Shown: one piece after another, positions 14,906-24,390 of the stretch
Layout: the number at the start of each line of letters is the position of its first letter
How positions within the stretch are numbered: the stretch's first letter is position 1
Assembly: GCF_018132105.1 (NCBI RefSeq)
Contig: NZ_JWHL01000017.1
Location: 1-43,638 of the forward strand
DNA: 43,638 bases
Reading direction: 5' to 3'
Origin: Methanocalculus chunghsingensis
Lineage (GTDB): Archaea; Halobacteriota; Methanomicrobia; Methanomicrobiales; Methanocorpusculaceae
The notes under the pieces: generated by a model
Databases searched by the model: none
The model's input: only the letters and a program-made list of their open reading frames with translations
What the model was told of the DNA's origin: nothing
Position numbers and translations under genes: made by a program

Positions 14906-17900
14906 GTGGGGAGCCTTGTTTTCGTGGAACCCCTTCTGCTACAAAATTGTATCAAGAATTGAACGATGAAGCTAAAGAGCTTGTTGCAATCCTTGTTTTC
15001 GTGGAACGCCTTCTGCTACGTTGCTTTGCCATTCTAACAAGTCGCGCCAAAAAAAAGTTGCAATCCTTGTTTTCGTGGAACCCCTTCTGCTACTACCTTG
15101 ACACAGAAAACAACCTGACTTGTCCAATTTGTTGCAATCCTTGTTTTCGTGGAACCCCTTCTGCTACCATGGTTCCGGAACCCTATGTTTACGACCAAGG
15201 GTCACGGTTGCAATCCTTGTTTTCGTGGAACCCCTTCTGCTACGACGAGACACCCGCGTACTCTGTCCTATATGCGATGTTGCAATCCTTGTTTTCGTGG
15301 AACCCCTTCTGCTACAGCGAGGAACTCTTCTAATTTTTGGAAGTGAAAAAAATGTTGCAATCCTTGTTTTCGTGGAACCCCTTCTGCTACCACTTGATAC
15401 ACTTCTCCGTGAGTTCAGACCCTGCAGTTGCAATCCTTGTTTTCGTGGAACCCCTTCTGCTACTATACGCACGCACGCACACCCCGGTCTACACGTTGCA
15501 ATCCTTGTTTTCGTGGAACCCCTTCTGCTACGAGGTAGAGCGGGCAGGCAGGCAGGCAGGGCGACAGCGTTGCAATCCTTGTTTTCGTGGAACCCCTTCT
15601 GCTACGACCTAGTCTGCCCCGTATGCGGTAAGACAATACGTTGCAATCCTTGTTTTCGTGGAACCCCTTCTGCTACGCTTGGTACGTCGTCGCGGAGACC
15701 AGTCGGGGCGAAGGTTGCAATCCTTGTTTTCGTGGAACCCCTTCTGCTACGTTAATTTAGTAGGATATACAAGTCACAAAAGGATGTAGTTGCAATCCTT
15801 GTTTTCGTGGAACCCCTTCTGCTACATAAGAAGTTCACTGTATTACTCGAGAAGGAGATCTCCGTTGCAATCCTTGTTTTCGTGGAACCCCTTCTGCTAC
15901 GACCATTAAACGCATATTTCCCACTCCGAACAATTCTTGTTGCAATCCTTGTTTTCGTGGAACCCCTTCTGCTACATGGATGAGGCACACGAATACGAGC
16001 CAATCCAGAAATAGTTGCAATCCTTGTTTTCGTGGAACCCCTTCTGCTACCGATGGAAACTATGATCATCTCCTGAAAACCTGTATGGTTGCAATCCTTG
16101 TTTTCGTGGAACCCCTTCTGCTACAGTATGCGGCAAGACAATACAGGTCGTTAGTACTACGTTGCAATCCTTGTTTTCGTGGAACCCCTTCTGCTACGGG
16201 TATCAGCTAAAAATATCGATTCATTGGTTAACAAGTTGCAATCCTTGTTTTCGTGGAACCCCTTCTGCTACTGAATTATGAAACAGATGGATGAGATTAT
16301 AGAAACTGTAGTTGCAATCCTTGTTTTCGTGGAACCCCTTCTGCTACTCCATAACAACGGAGGGTGGGTATAATGGAGAACCAGTTGCAATCCTTGTTTT
16401 CGTGGAACCCCTTCTGCTACGAGGTTGACCAGAAGGTCGCCGATAAGTCAACTGCATTAGTTGCAATCCTTGTTTTCGTGGAACCCCTTCTGCTACATCT
16501 TCAAATGGTGAAATATTACGCTTCTGGCGTAGTTGCAATCCTTGTTTTCGTGGAACCCCTTCTGCTACGAGTGTCTTGGTATAGACGAAGGCAGAGTTCT
16601 TCATAAACTGTTGCAATCCTTGTTTTCGTGGAACCCCTTCTGCTACGAAAAAGCAATCCTTACATCAGAAGGCACCATCTTGTTGCAATCCTTGTTTTCG
16701 TGGAACCCCTTCTGCTACTGATAAAAAATGGAACCATTAAAAGTAATATTAAAAGAGTTGCAATCCTTGTTTTCGTGGAACCCCTTCTGCTACGCGGGAG
16801 GATGGACAACAATGGAACCATTAAAAGTACTGTTGCAATCCTTGTTTTCGTGGAACCCCTTCTGCTACCGTACAGCCCAGCAGCCACCCATTACCCATAA
16901 CAGAGGTGTTGCAATCCTTGTTTTCGTGGAACCCCTTCTGCTACTTGTAGGAGTCGTAGACCCCTACGGTTTCGCATTCTGTTGCAATCCTTGTTTTCGT
17001 GGAACCCCTTCTGCTACTACCGACCAGCTGCCGGCGTCGGTGAACGTGCCCTGGGTGTTGCAATCCTTGTTTTCGTGGAACCCCTTCTGCTACGATACTC
17101 ATGTCCGATAACATCGAACATAGCTATGACGGTTGCAATCCTTGTTTTCGTGGAACCCCTTCTGCTACGCGGGGCTCCTGCGCCCGTAGTAATTGATCTT
17201 GAGGCTGTTGCAATCCTTGTTTTCGTGGAACCCCTTCTGCTACCAAATCTCAGCGATGCGGATCTCAGCGGTGCAAATCTGTTGCAATCCTTGTTTTCGT
17301 GGAACCCCTTCTGCTACGATTGACCTCCTCCAACCCATTGCCGTCCTCCTCGGCATGTTGCAATCCTTGTTTTCGTGGAACCCCTTCTGCTACACCCCCT
17401 CGCCGGGGTGGTTGCCGGGGGATGCTGAACTGGTTGCAATCCTTGTTTTCGTGGAACCCCTTCTGCTACGTGGATTCAAGGAACCAGAGTCGAACGAATA
17501 CTGTGGTTGCAATCCTTGTTTTCGTGGAACCCCTTCTGCTACATCGGTGAAGGGATGATCACTCTCACCGACGCCCCCGAGTTGCAATCCTTGTTTTCGT
17601 GGAACCCCTTCTGCTACCCCGGGTTGCCTGGTCAGCGCAGTTCGCTGACCAAGGTTGCAATCCTTGTTTTCGTGGAACCCCTTCTGCTACTATCGAACAA
17701 AATAAAACTATGCTCAGAGTATGTCTATGTTGCAATCCTTGTTTTCGTGGAACCCCTTCTGCTACAAGTATGAAGATTTTTTTGAAGTGTTCATTTCTCC
17801 GTTGCAATCCTTGTTTTCGTGGAACCCCTTCTGCTACAATTATCCAATTTGTCCAATTTTCCCCAAAAACCAGTTGCAATCCTTGTTTTCGTGGAACCCC

Positions 17901-18282
17901 TTCTGCTACCGCAATGACAACGGAAGAATTACAGCAGGAGAACGAGTCGTTGCAATCCTTGTTTTCGTGGAACCCCTTCTGCTACCATACACGGAGATGT
18001 GATTTGATGAATTATGATACGGTTGCAATCCTTGTTTTCGTGGAACCCCTTCTGCTACGCGAGATATGGATCTGGCCATCCCAGACCCACATACTGTTGC
18101 AATCCTTGTTTTCGTGGAACCCCTTCTGCTACGCGGTTCATCCCATGATATCATAGGGTGATATGGAGATGTTGCAATCCTTGTTTTCGTGGAACCCCTT
18201 CTGCTACTATATACTCTCGGCGTGGTTCGTTCATGGTTATTAGGTGTTGCAATCCTTGTTTTCGTGGAACCCCTTCTGCTAC
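14906..18282 (-). CRISPR. CRISPR array 1: 46 repeats, 45 spacers
   Basis: The 37-bp repeat begins GTAGCAGAAGG and ends ATTGCAAC when read on the minus strand, the transcribed strand according to the leader at 18283-18455. Spacers are mostly 34-40 nt. All repeats from 14983 on end in C at the spacer junction. The two leader-distal repeats are decayed: 14906-14942 differs in the ATTGCAAC end, and 14983-15019 has a C to G change in the CCCC tract. The final eight bases resemble the AUUGAAAC-type 5' handle of type I-B/III crRNAs. The repeat has no stop codon on either strand in several frames, so long spurious reading frames cross the array. Confidence 0.98.
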
Positions 18283-18455
18283 AGGGTCAAATTTGTTCCT
18301 TTTCCCAGATAACCCTTTCTATCCGCTCCTTTTTGTCAGGGTATATAAACCGGACGACCCCCTCCGATCACCTTTTCCGCATTTTTGCAAAATTCCAAAC
18401 TTATTTTACTATTATTTTTCAATTTAATCGATGTAAATCAAATCTCCGAGGTTTT
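18283..18455 (-). promoter_or_regulatory. leader and promoter of CRISPR array 1
   Basis: These 173 bp match the leader of array 2 (28270-28441, reverse orientation) with only scattered differences, ending after CTCCGAGGTTTT. The TATA box TATATAAA at 18342-18349 (read on the minus strand as TTTATATA) predicts transcription starting near 18315, about 30 bases before the first repeat. The distal part is AT-rich. Confidence 0.88.
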
Positions 18456-18460
18456 CCGGC

Positions 18461-18554
18461 ACTCTGCAGGCATTGCAACCCTGCCGTGCCCGAATCCGGA
18501 GGTAAATGGGAAAAAGAGGCCGGGGGATGGGCCAACCACGACATCCATCCCCTG
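18461..18554. repeat. dispersed intergenic repeat, copy B, with inverted repeat
   Basis: This copy matches 12861-12953 over about 90 bp. GGGGATGG at 18523-18530 pairs with CCATCCCC at 18545-18552, a perfect 8-bp stem. It lies between the array 1 leader and the end of the lipoprotein gene at 18571, and no gene is seen. Confidence 0.7.
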
Positions 18555-18570
18555 GCAATTGCTCCCTTAA

Positions 18571-19149
18571 TCAGCTCAGCCGGATGAAGCCGGCCGGGCC
18601 ACCGAAGAGGGATGTATAGGCGAGCATCGCCTCCTTCCCGACCGGGACCTGGAAGACGAGCCACCCCTCGGCAGAACCGCCCCGGATCAGTGTCGTTCCC
18701 TTGTAGTCCGCGTGGGTTCGTGGCAGCACCACAAAGGACGGGCCGTTTCCTGCCCCCTCAACATAGACCTGGTACTCATACGAGCTCGTGTACTCGCTCC
18801 CGTCCCCTGAAGCAAAGCGTTTCCGGACCTTGACGAGAAGATACTCGAAACCGGCGTCAGGCTCGGAGTTGAACATATTCCCCTCCTGGATGAGGTTGTT
18901 TGCCTGCCTGCCCCGGATCACCTCAAGGACGGTGATCTCAAATGTCTTCTGGCCGGATGTCACGACGAGCGCCTCGTTCATCCCGGCAGTGACAAGATCG
19001 GATCCCGCCTCTTCCTCCGGAGGAGCGGTCTGGTCGCTACCGGTGGTCGGTGCAGGGCCTGTTGAGACCGAATCCGGCCCGACACACCCGGCAACCATGA
19101 TCGCGAGGAGGAGAACTCCTGCTATGAAAACAACTTTTCTTTGTTGCAT
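18571..19149 (-). CDS. lipoprotein with DUF4352-like domain
   Basis: The 192-residue product has a lipoprotein signal peptide (VVFIAGVLLLAIMVAGC, Cys at about 22). A low-complexity Thr/Pro/Glu linker follows, then a beta-sandwich-like domain (KTFEITVLEVIRG, EYLLVKVRKRFASGDG, GWLVFQVPVGKEA) typical of DUF4352 secreted proteins. The layout suggests an envelope protein of unknown binding partner. It is transcribed divergently from the membrane gene at 19303 and is probably unrelated to CRISPR function. Confidence 0.8.
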   Translation of the reverse strand: MQQRKVVFIAGVLLLAIMVAGCVGPDSVSTGPAPTTGSDQTAPPEEEAGSDLVTAGMNEALVVTSGQKTFEITVLEVIRGRQANNLIQEGNMFNSEPDAGFEYLLVKVRKRFASGDGSEYTSSYEYQVYVEGAGNGPSFVVLPRTHADYKGTTLIRGGSAEGWLVFQVPVGKEAMLAYTSLFGGPAGFIRLS

Positions 19150-19302
19150 AAAAATATGTTAGAACTATATAGTTGATAAATCTTTTTATTAGGTTAGTTT
19201 AATCATTAATCATACTACACAATATAAAAACAATAAAAATTATTTATAACTTCAATAGTTAAAGCAACCAATTATAAATATGATTGAAACATAACTTTGA
19301 GC
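19150..19302. promoter_or_regulatory. AT-rich divergent promoter region
   Basis: This 153-bp region is very AT-rich. ATTATAAATA at 19271-19280 is a plausible TATA box for the membrane gene starting at 19303, giving an almost leaderless mRNA. TTTATCA on the minus strand (about 19175-19181) could serve the lipoprotein gene in the same way. No other gene is seen. Confidence 0.5.
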
Positions 19303-19647
19303 ATGTCAGATGCAGATACACGCCCATTCTGGCTCGGCGTCATCGGGGGCCTCCTCGGGATCGCTGCTGCCTTCTTCGCCTTCTTCATATCCTTCCTTGG
19401 TACCGGCCTTGCCGGAGCGGGAACCGGGGCCGGGGAGGAGTTCGGGACAATCCTCCTGCTTGGGGTCGCCGCCCTCATCTTCTCGGTATCCGGGATCGTC
19501 GGAGGGAGCCTCAGGAGCAACCGTGCCGGGGGATGGGCGATGGTCCTGTCAGGGATTTTCGTCCTGATCTCCGTCTCGCTCTTCGGAGTTCCGACCTTCC
19601 TTCTCTTCCTCATCGGGGGGATTCTGAGGCTAACCAGCCATTCGTAA
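19303..19647 (+). CDS. four-helix membrane protein, DUF4064-like
   Basis: I start at ATG 19303 (MSDADTRPFWLGVIGGLLG). The 114-residue product has four hydrophobic spans at about residues 9-32, 46-66, 76-92 and 93-110, with glycine-rich ends, much like the DUF4064 family of small membrane proteins. It lies 90 bp upstream of cas10 on the same strand. I see no separate TATA box for cas10, so co-transcription is possible. Whether it belongs to the type III response is unknown; membrane proteins do occur as ancillary factors there. Confidence 0.65.
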   Translation: MSDADTRPFWLGVIGGLLGIAAAFFAFFISFLGTGLAGAGTGAGEEFGTILLLGVAALIFSVSGIVGGSLRSNRAGGWAMVLSGIFVLISVSLFGVPTFLLFLIGGILRLTSHS

Positions 19648-19737
19648 GGGGTGTTACCATTACCTCCCCCCTTCAATCTGAGGGCGATATGAAGAGAGAG
19701 TGGAACAACCGCAACCGATGCGTACCGGATCACCATT

Positions 19738-22206
19738 ATGTCAGAAATCAATCGAAATGTTTACCGTTGCATACACCAATCAGGAGATGTGGAGCCTGAT
19801 ATTCAATCACTGGTGTATGCAGCCCTCCTCCATGATATCGGTAAGTTCTACCAGAGGACAGGGGCAAAGCATGCAGAGGAATATGAGGAACTCACGGAGA
19901 AGGATTATGGATACAGCGGAGCCCATGCCAAATGGTCGGCTGACCTGATCCGAAGAGTGTTTCATGATAAACAGCTTGAAGACCTCGTTCTTCATCACCA
20001 TCAACCGCAGGCCTCGGCATATCGGAACCTTGCAGAGATCCTCCAGGAGGCAGATCATATCTCTGCCGCCATCGACCGGAGCAGGCGGGATGAGAAGGGT
20101 GATCCAAAGAGAGAGCATCTCTGGAGTATATTCTCCGGGATATCTCTTGGTGGAACTCAGCAGGAGGTGAACGGATCAGACTGGCATCACAGGCTTCTTC
20201 CATTCACCCTCACCAGGGAGGCGTTCCCGACCAGGGAACAGGATCCATACCACTGGAAGAACGATGTTCCGTACTCCCGGCTCTGGGCAGAGTTTTATCG
20301 TGAGCTCTCAGAGGCAGGGAGGAGGCCGCACCCGACGACCCTCCTCGCACTCCTCCGTAAGTATACCTCATCGATCCCCTCGGCAGCGTATGTCGATTAC
20401 CCGGACATTCCCCTCTATGATCATGCGAAGACGACGGCGGCACTCGCCACCTGCATCGCCGCCGGTGAGGGAAAATCACCGTACCTGCTTGTACAGGGCG
20501 ATCTCTCCGGCATCCAGCGGTTCATCTTCGATGTCAGGACCCCGGAGGCGGCACGGAAAGGGATGGCAAAGCGGCTCCGGGGGCGATCATTTTGGATCTC
20601 TCTCCTGGCCGATGCGATCGTCCATGAGATCATCGAGGCGGCCGGGGTATCTGAAGCGAATATCCTCTGGAACACCGGTGGAAACTTCCTCCTCCTCCTC
20701 CCAGGGAACAGCCGGGTGGAGGAGGCGATTGGCCGGGTCCGGAGAAGTGTCAATACCGGCCTCCTCCGGGAGACCGACGGGCGGCTCTACTGTGCATTCG
20801 GGAGCCTTGCCTGCAACCGGGGTGAGATCGAGGACTTTGCAGACTGCCTTGAGCGGCTGCACCTCATCACCGGTCGGCAGAAGCTCAGGAAGTTCTCTGA
20901 ATGCCGGATCAGCAGCACCCCCACCGGGGAAGAGACCGATCTCGAGGGCTTCTGCCCCATCTGCGAACACCGCAAAAGTGCGGGGATCTGTCCCACCTGT
21001 ACGATGCATGAAGAGCTTGGCCAGCGGCTTGCCCATGCATCCTGTTTCAGCAGGGGAAGTGGCCTCCGGTTCGGCTTTGCGGAGTTTGGCCTCTTGGCAC
21101 GGTATGATCTCACCGAGAAGCCGTTTGCAGAACCCCCGGAGTTCACCGCCACCATAAACAGTACCGACTTCCTCAGGACCGGGTCACCGGCGATGAGCTT
21201 CATCCTCCTTGGGAATACGGTTCCGCTGCACAAGAGGCGGATCCTGACCTTCGGGGAGCTTGCAGAGGTCTCGCAGGGGGATCCGAAGCTTGGTATCCTG
21301 AAAGCGGATGTCGATAATCTCGGCAAGATCTTTGCTCTTGGAATCGGGGAGAGGAAGAAGCGGTCGATATCGCGTATCTATACCCTCTCCTCAGGGTTTG
21401 AGCACTTCTTCAGCGGGTACCTCAATACCCTCTGCCGGACGTTTGGGATCTATACCCATCTCTGCGAAGAATGCAGAAACGGTGCCCGCGAGATCTCCCT
21501 CCACCATGATGAGCGGGAGAGGGAGGACGACGAGGCCGTCCGGACGAGCTGGACCGCCTATGAAAAAGAGACCGCATGCCCCTCATGCGAACACCACTTC
21601 GTCCCGACCCTCTACATCACCTTCTCGGGGGGGGACGATCTCCTGATCATCGGCCCCTATGACCATATCATCAGGTTTGCCGGACTCCTCCAGTCGGAGT
21701 TTGAAGCATATACCTGCAACAACCCCTGGATATCACTCTCTGCCGGGGTGGTCGCAGTGCCGCCAAGGATGCCGCTTGCCCATGCAGTGGCGATGGCAGA
21801 AGATCATCTTGAGGAGGCGAAACGACAGGGGAAGAGCCGGGTAGCCATCTTCGGCGAATGCCTCCCATGGAAGGACAGAACCCTTGAGAAGGGATATGCC
21901 TCCCTCCTCAGCCAGGGGGAGGCGCTTGAGGCCGCCCTCACCGGGAAGGCAGTCAGCCGGAGCTTCATCCATGCCACCCATGCCATCTGGGAGGATGCAT
22001 TCGCCGATCTCGATGATATTGATGATGTCTTGGAGAAGGCGGCGAAACGGGAGGCACGGCGACGGTATCTCCCGTACCTGAAGTACCAGATCGCACGCAA
22101 TGTACCGAAGAATGAGAAGAAACGGATCGAGGATCTCATCCTTCCCTCCTTTGGCTGGGCGAGGTTTCCGATCACATGGACAGTTATGAGAACCAGGAGG
22201 AAGTAG
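19738..22206 (+). CDS. cas10: type III-A Cas10/Csm1
   Basis: This 822-residue protein is the large subunit of the Csm complex. The N-terminal HD nuclease motif is LLHDIGKFYQR (His-Asp at residues 32-33). Zinc-binding cysteines appear in CPICEHRKSAGICPTC (about 406-421), with more in CEECRNG and CPSCEHH. The palm cyclase motif SGGDDLL (GGDD at about 631-634) is intact. By family knowledge the HD domain cuts single-stranded DNA, and the palm makes cyclic oligoadenylate when target RNA is bound. The downstream CARF proteins fit the use of that signal. csm2 starts immediately after the stop codon. Confidence 0.96.
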   Translation: MSEINRNVYRCIHQSGDVEPDIQSLVYAALLHDIGKFYQRTGAKHAEEYEELTEKDYGYSGAHAKWSADLIRRVFHDKQLEDLVLHHHQPQASAYRNLAEILQEADHISAAIDRSRRDEKGDPKREHLWSIFSGISLGGTQQEVNGSDWHHRLLPFTLTREAFPTREQDPYHWKNDVPYSRLWAEFYRELSEAGRRPHPTTLLALLRKYTSSIPSAAYVDYPDIPLYDHAKTTAALATCIAAGEGKSPYLLVQGDLSGIQRFIFDVRTPEAARKGMAKRLRGRSFWISLLADAIVHEIIEAAGVSEANILWNTGGNFLLLLPGNSRVEEAIGRVRRSVNTGLLRETDGRLYCAFGSLACNRGEIEDFADCLERLHLITGRQKLRKFSECRISSTPTGEETDLEGFCPICEHRKSAGICPTCTMHEELGQRLAHASCFSRGSGLRFGFAEFGLLARYDLTEKPFAEPPEFTATINSTDFLRTGSPAMSFILLGNTVPLHKRRILTFGELAEVSQGDPKLGILKADVDNLGKIFALGIGERKKRSISRIYTLSSGFEHFFSGYLNTLCRTFGIYTHLCEECRNGAREISLHHDEREREDDEAVRTSWTAYEKETACPSCEHHFVPTLYITFSGGDDLLIIGPYDHIIRFAGLLQSEFEAYTCNNPWISLSAGVVAVPPRMPLAHAVAMAEDHLEEAKRQGKSRVAIFGECLPWKDRTLEKGYASLLSQGEALEAALTGKAVSRSFIHATHAIWEDAFADLDDIDDVLEKAAKREARRRYLPYLKYQIARNVPKNEKKRIEDLILPSFGWARFPITWTVMRTRRK

Positions 22207-22686
22207 ATGTCATATAATAATTTGTATGGTAAGGGCCAGGGTCAGAACCGCGGGGGATCATACGCCGGCGGTGGAAGTCAGGAGTTTATAAAGAAGATAC
22301 AGGAAGCCAGAAACCTCTCGGGTATCACCGTCGAGGAGGTCGCCCGGGAGGATGGGATCGCCGAGTCGGCTGCAAAGGCGTTTGGAAAGAACCTCAAGAC
22401 GACACAGCTGAGGAAGTTCTTCGATCAGGCAAAGTCGATCGAGGCGGGGCTGAAAGAGGACGGATGGGAGTCGGTGAGTGCGGATTTTGCAATGCTCCGG
22501 CCGATCCTCGCCTATGCGAAAGGGAGGAGGCTGATCCCGGATGACTTCTATCTCTTCATCTCATCCTGCATGGCAAAGGTCCTTGCACCGGATAACGACA
22601 TGGAGATGACGAAGAAGAACTACATCAGGTTCATCCAGATCCTCGAGTCAGTGGTGGCGTACCACAAATATCACTATGGAGAATAG
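22207..22686 (+). CDS. csm2: Csm2 small subunit
   Basis: The 159-residue product has a Gly/Asn/Gln-rich N-terminal tail followed by a helical bundle (TTQLRKFFDQAKSIEAG, then LRPILAYAKGRRLIPDDFYL and a final YIRFIQILESVVAYHKYHYG). The layout is as expected for Csm2, which lines the crRNA-target duplex. The ATG directly follows the cas10 TAG, so translation is probably coupled. It is slightly longer than usual because of the tail. Confidence 0.93.
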   Translation: MSYNNLYGKGQGQNRGGSYAGGGSQEFIKKIQEARNLSGITVEEVAREDGIAESAAKAFGKNLKTTQLRKFFDQAKSIEAGLKEDGWESVSADFAMLRPILAYAKGRRLIPDDFYLFISSCMAKVLAPDNDMEMTKKNYIRFIQILESVVAYHKYHYGE

Positions 22687-22697
22687 GAGCGAGAGAT

Positions 22698-23432
22698 ATG
22701 ATAGAATTCATCGAAAATTACCGTATATCAGGAAAGATCATCTGCCAGACCGGTCTGCATATCGGGGGCTCATCAGATACACTCGGAATCGGGGGATCGG
22801 ACAGCCCCGTCATCCTTGACCGCATACAGAAGGTCCCGATCATCCCCGGCTCATCCCTGAAAGGGAAGATGCGATCAGCACTTGAGCTGAAGTATTCAGG
22901 CCTCTGGCTTGACAAGAGTGAGGGAAAGGTCCATACCTGCAAAGAACCCGGCTGCAACCTCTGTACAACGTTTGGCCGTGGCGCAACAGAGCGGGTCATG
23001 GCCGGCCCGACCCGCCTGATCGTCAGGGATGCGATGCCGGATGCAGTGACGAAGGAGGCCTGGAAGGACAAGGACGGCATCTCCCATGGGACCGAGATCA
23101 AGGGGGAGAACTTCCTCAACCGGATCACCTCCATGGCGACGCCCCGGTTCATCGAGCGTGTCCCCGCAGGCTCCGCCTTTGACTTTGAGATGATCTTTAC
23201 CATCTACTCTCCCGAGGATCAGGACCGGCTGAAGCTGGTGCTTGAGGCGATGAGCATCCTCGAGGACAGCTATCTTGGCGGGAGCGGATCGAGGGGCTAC
23301 GGAAAGATCGCCTTTGCCGATATCGTGATTGCACGGAAGGATCCGGATTCGTACCGTGAGGGGAGAGACTGGGAGCCGCTGACGAAGGCCGAGGGGGAGA
23401 CGACGGCACGCGGAATCCTCGCATCCCTCTGA
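22698..23432 (+). CDS. csm3: Csm3 backbone RNase
   Basis: This 244-residue RAMP protein has HIGGSSDTLGIGGSDSPVI near the N terminus. The Asp at residue 35 corresponds to the catalytic Asp33 of Streptococcus thermophilus Csm3, so backbone RNA cleavage at 6-nt intervals is expected. PGSSLKGKMR at 50-59 and the glycine-rich loop GGSGSRGYGK near 194-203 are family features. CKEPGCNLC (about 75-83) may bind zinc. It lies 11 bases after csm2. Confidence 0.96.
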   Translation: MIEFIENYRISGKIICQTGLHIGGSSDTLGIGGSDSPVILDRIQKVPIIPGSSLKGKMRSALELKYSGLWLDKSEGKVHTCKEPGCNLCTTFGRGATERVMAGPTRLIVRDAMPDAVTKEAWKDKDGISHGTEIKGENFLNRITSMATPRFIERVPAGSAFDFEMIFTIYSPEDQDRLKLVLEAMSILEDSYLGGSGSRGYGKIAFADIVIARKDPDSYREGRDWEPLTKAEGETTARGILASL

Positions 23433-23448
23433 TATATGGAGCCGGGAT

Positions 23449-24390
23449 ATGCGTACCGTTTACATAACACCCACCTCGGCCTTTCCCCGGACGCTGCCGT
23501 CAAATACGCTCTTTGGGGCGATCTGCTCGGCGATGGCGGAGCTTGGGGGGCCGGTCGGGGATCTGGTCGCCGCATTTGAAGAGGATCCCCCGTTCCTCCT
23601 CACATCGGCGTTCCCCTGGTTTGGGGAGGAGGAGAAGGTGCATCTCCTCCCTGCCCCGATCCTCCCTCCGGAGAAACTCCCCGGAGAAGCACTCTTTGAT
23701 GCCGCAAAGAAGCTCAGGAAGGTCTCGTACCTCCAGAGCGGGATATTTGCCTCGCTGGTTGAGGGGCGGCTCTCAGATGACGAGATACTCCGGGATCTGG
23801 ACCGGGGCGACGGGAAGTACCGGATCGGATCGGGGATGCTGTACGAGAAGAAGCAGGATCACCACTTTGAGATCAGCCGATCCGAGATCCCGCATAACCG
23901 GATCAACCGCCTCTCGGTCGCCTCCGAAGCCTTCTTCGCATCGGAAGGATTCAGGTTCTCCAATGCAGGATTATACTTCCTGATCGACTTCAAAGAGAAG
24001 GCATGGGAGAATGAGGTGCTGGCGGCACTCCGTCTCCTTGCAGACCGGGGTTTTGGTCCCAAAGTCTCAAGCGGCCAGGGCGCCTGCTCCATCTCCTTTG
24101 GAGATACCGATATCCTCCCCACATCTACGGGAGAGCGGATCGTCACCCTCTCCCGCTATCTCCCCGACGACTTCGATCTTCTCGGCGAGGATGCCTTCTA
24201 CAACCTCGTCAGGATCCGGGGGAGGAGTGCCGACGGCGTGATGAAACGGTCGGTGATGATGCTCGGTGAAGGGTCGGTCTTCCCTGATACCGGGGACGAT
24301 GTGTACGGCGGGATCGCCCGTGTCCGGGACGATCCCCCGGTCGTTGAGTACGGGTATGCCTTCCCGATCCGTTTCAGGAGTGCAGCATGA
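23449..24390 (+). CDS. csm4: Csm4 (crRNA handle-binding RAMP)
   Basis: This 313-residue RAMP protein starts with an N-terminal strand MRTVYITPTSAFPRTLPSNT and the LFGAICSAMAELGG helix. It has a glycine-rich loop DRGFGPKVSSGQGACSISFG at about 200-219. Csm4 caps the complex, binds the 5' crRNA handle and contacts Cas10. Its last four bases (ATGA) overlap the start of csm5, which shows tight translational coupling. Confidence 0.92.
   Translation: MRTVYITPTSAFPRTLPSNTLFGAICSAMAELGGPVGDLVAAFEEDPPFLLTSAFPWFGEEEKVHLLPAPILPPEKLPGEALFDAAKKLRKVSYLQSGIFASLVEGRLSDDEILRDLDRGDGKYRIGSGMLYEKKQDHHFEISRSEIPHNRINRLSVASEAFFASEGFRFSNAGLYFLIDFKEKAWENEVLAALRLLADRGFGPKVSSGQGACSISFGDTDILPTSTGERIVTLSRYLPDDFDLLGEDAFYNLVRIRGRSADGVMKRSVMMLGEGSVFPDTGDDVYGGIARVRDDPPVVEYGYAFPIRFRSAA

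Noticed and set aside
14884-18282. Many overlapping reading frames of 60-210 codons across array 1 on both strands
   Set aside because: They arise because the repeat has no stop codon in several frames (translations repeat LQSLFSWNPFCY, VAILVFVEPLLL or CNPCFRGTPSAT). They are not genes.
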